The translations under genes and the position numbers were made by a program. A DNA stretch of 5,933 bases from NCBI GenBank assembly GCA_003154025.1, contig PMCE01000210.1, forward strand, positions 1 to 5,933. The letters are read 5' to 3'. This document shows, piece by piece, positions 5,918 through 5,933 of the stretch; positions within the stretch are counted from its first letter, which is position 1; each line of letters begins with the position of its first letter. The notes beneath the pieces are model-generated. The model was given only the letters and a program-made list of their open reading frames with translations. It did not search any database and was not told the origin of the DNA. Source of the DNA: Syntrophaceae bacterium (GTDB lineage: Bacteria > Desulfobacterota > SM23-61).

Positions 5918-5933
5918 CGCAGAGATCGCAGAG
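5918..5933. repeat. GCAGAG direct repeat at the window edge
   Basis: The last bases read CGCAGAGATCGCAGAG, two CGCAGAG units separated by AT. The run ends at the window edge and may continue. It lies immediately upstream of etfB, in the place where its ribosome site or promoter would be expected. Similar GCAGAG arrays are familiar as dispersed repeats in some uncultured bacterial genomes; here only two units are visible. Confidence 0.45.

Noticed and set aside
1..5933. CRISPR array, tRNA, insertion sequence or toxin-antitoxin module
   Set aside because: No regular spacer-repeat units, cloverleaf, transposase or small paired ORFs were seen on either strand.

Overview
The window carries ordinary metabolic genes of what looks like an anaerobic or microaerophilic bacterium. 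I infer this from an electron-bifurcating-type EtfAB pair, a flavoredoxin-like flavin reductase, a COG1600 iron-sulfur protein and a superoxide dismutase. The style (moderately high GC genes separated by AT-rich, repeat-filled gaps) resembles uncultured Desulfobacterota-like genomes, but the sequence alone cannot fix the taxon.

Layout: 1-132 (minus) is the 5' end of a class I/II aminotransferase, with a good sigma70-type promoter behind it. The 133-453 gap holds that promoter, a 7-bp-period ATTCCNN array and a small hairpin. 454-1344 (plus) is a QueG-related protein with two Fe-S clusters. 1345-1575 is filled mostly by a long imperfect inverted repeat. 1576-2174 (plus) is an isochorismatase-family cysteine hydrolase with two apparent lesions: ATC where the start ATG should be, and a 1-nt frameshift that separates the catalytic Asp from the Lys and Cys. 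2175-2540 is a leader region that contains a 28-codon ORF starting with a twin-arginine signal. That ORF is interrupted at a G8 run, just upstream of an intact Fe/Mn superoxide dismutase (2541-3119). A strong stem-loop terminator separates the dismutase from a convergent flavin reductase (3223-3879, minus). The minus strand then continues with etfA (3976-4980) and etfB (5110-5901), so transcription probably runs etfB, etfA, flavin reductase.

How the genes work together: EtfB and EtfA form a heterodimeric flavoprotein that moves electrons between a dehydrogenase (not in this window) and another carrier. The flavin reductase may be co-transcribed and is also an FMN redox protein. The superoxide dismutase handles oxygen stress and may once have been exported. 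No mobile element, CRISPR array, RNA gene or defence island was found. The points most worth a second look are the broken Tat leader before sod, the doubly damaged hydrolase, and several non-coding repeat families, one of which sits inside the etfB-etfA gap.
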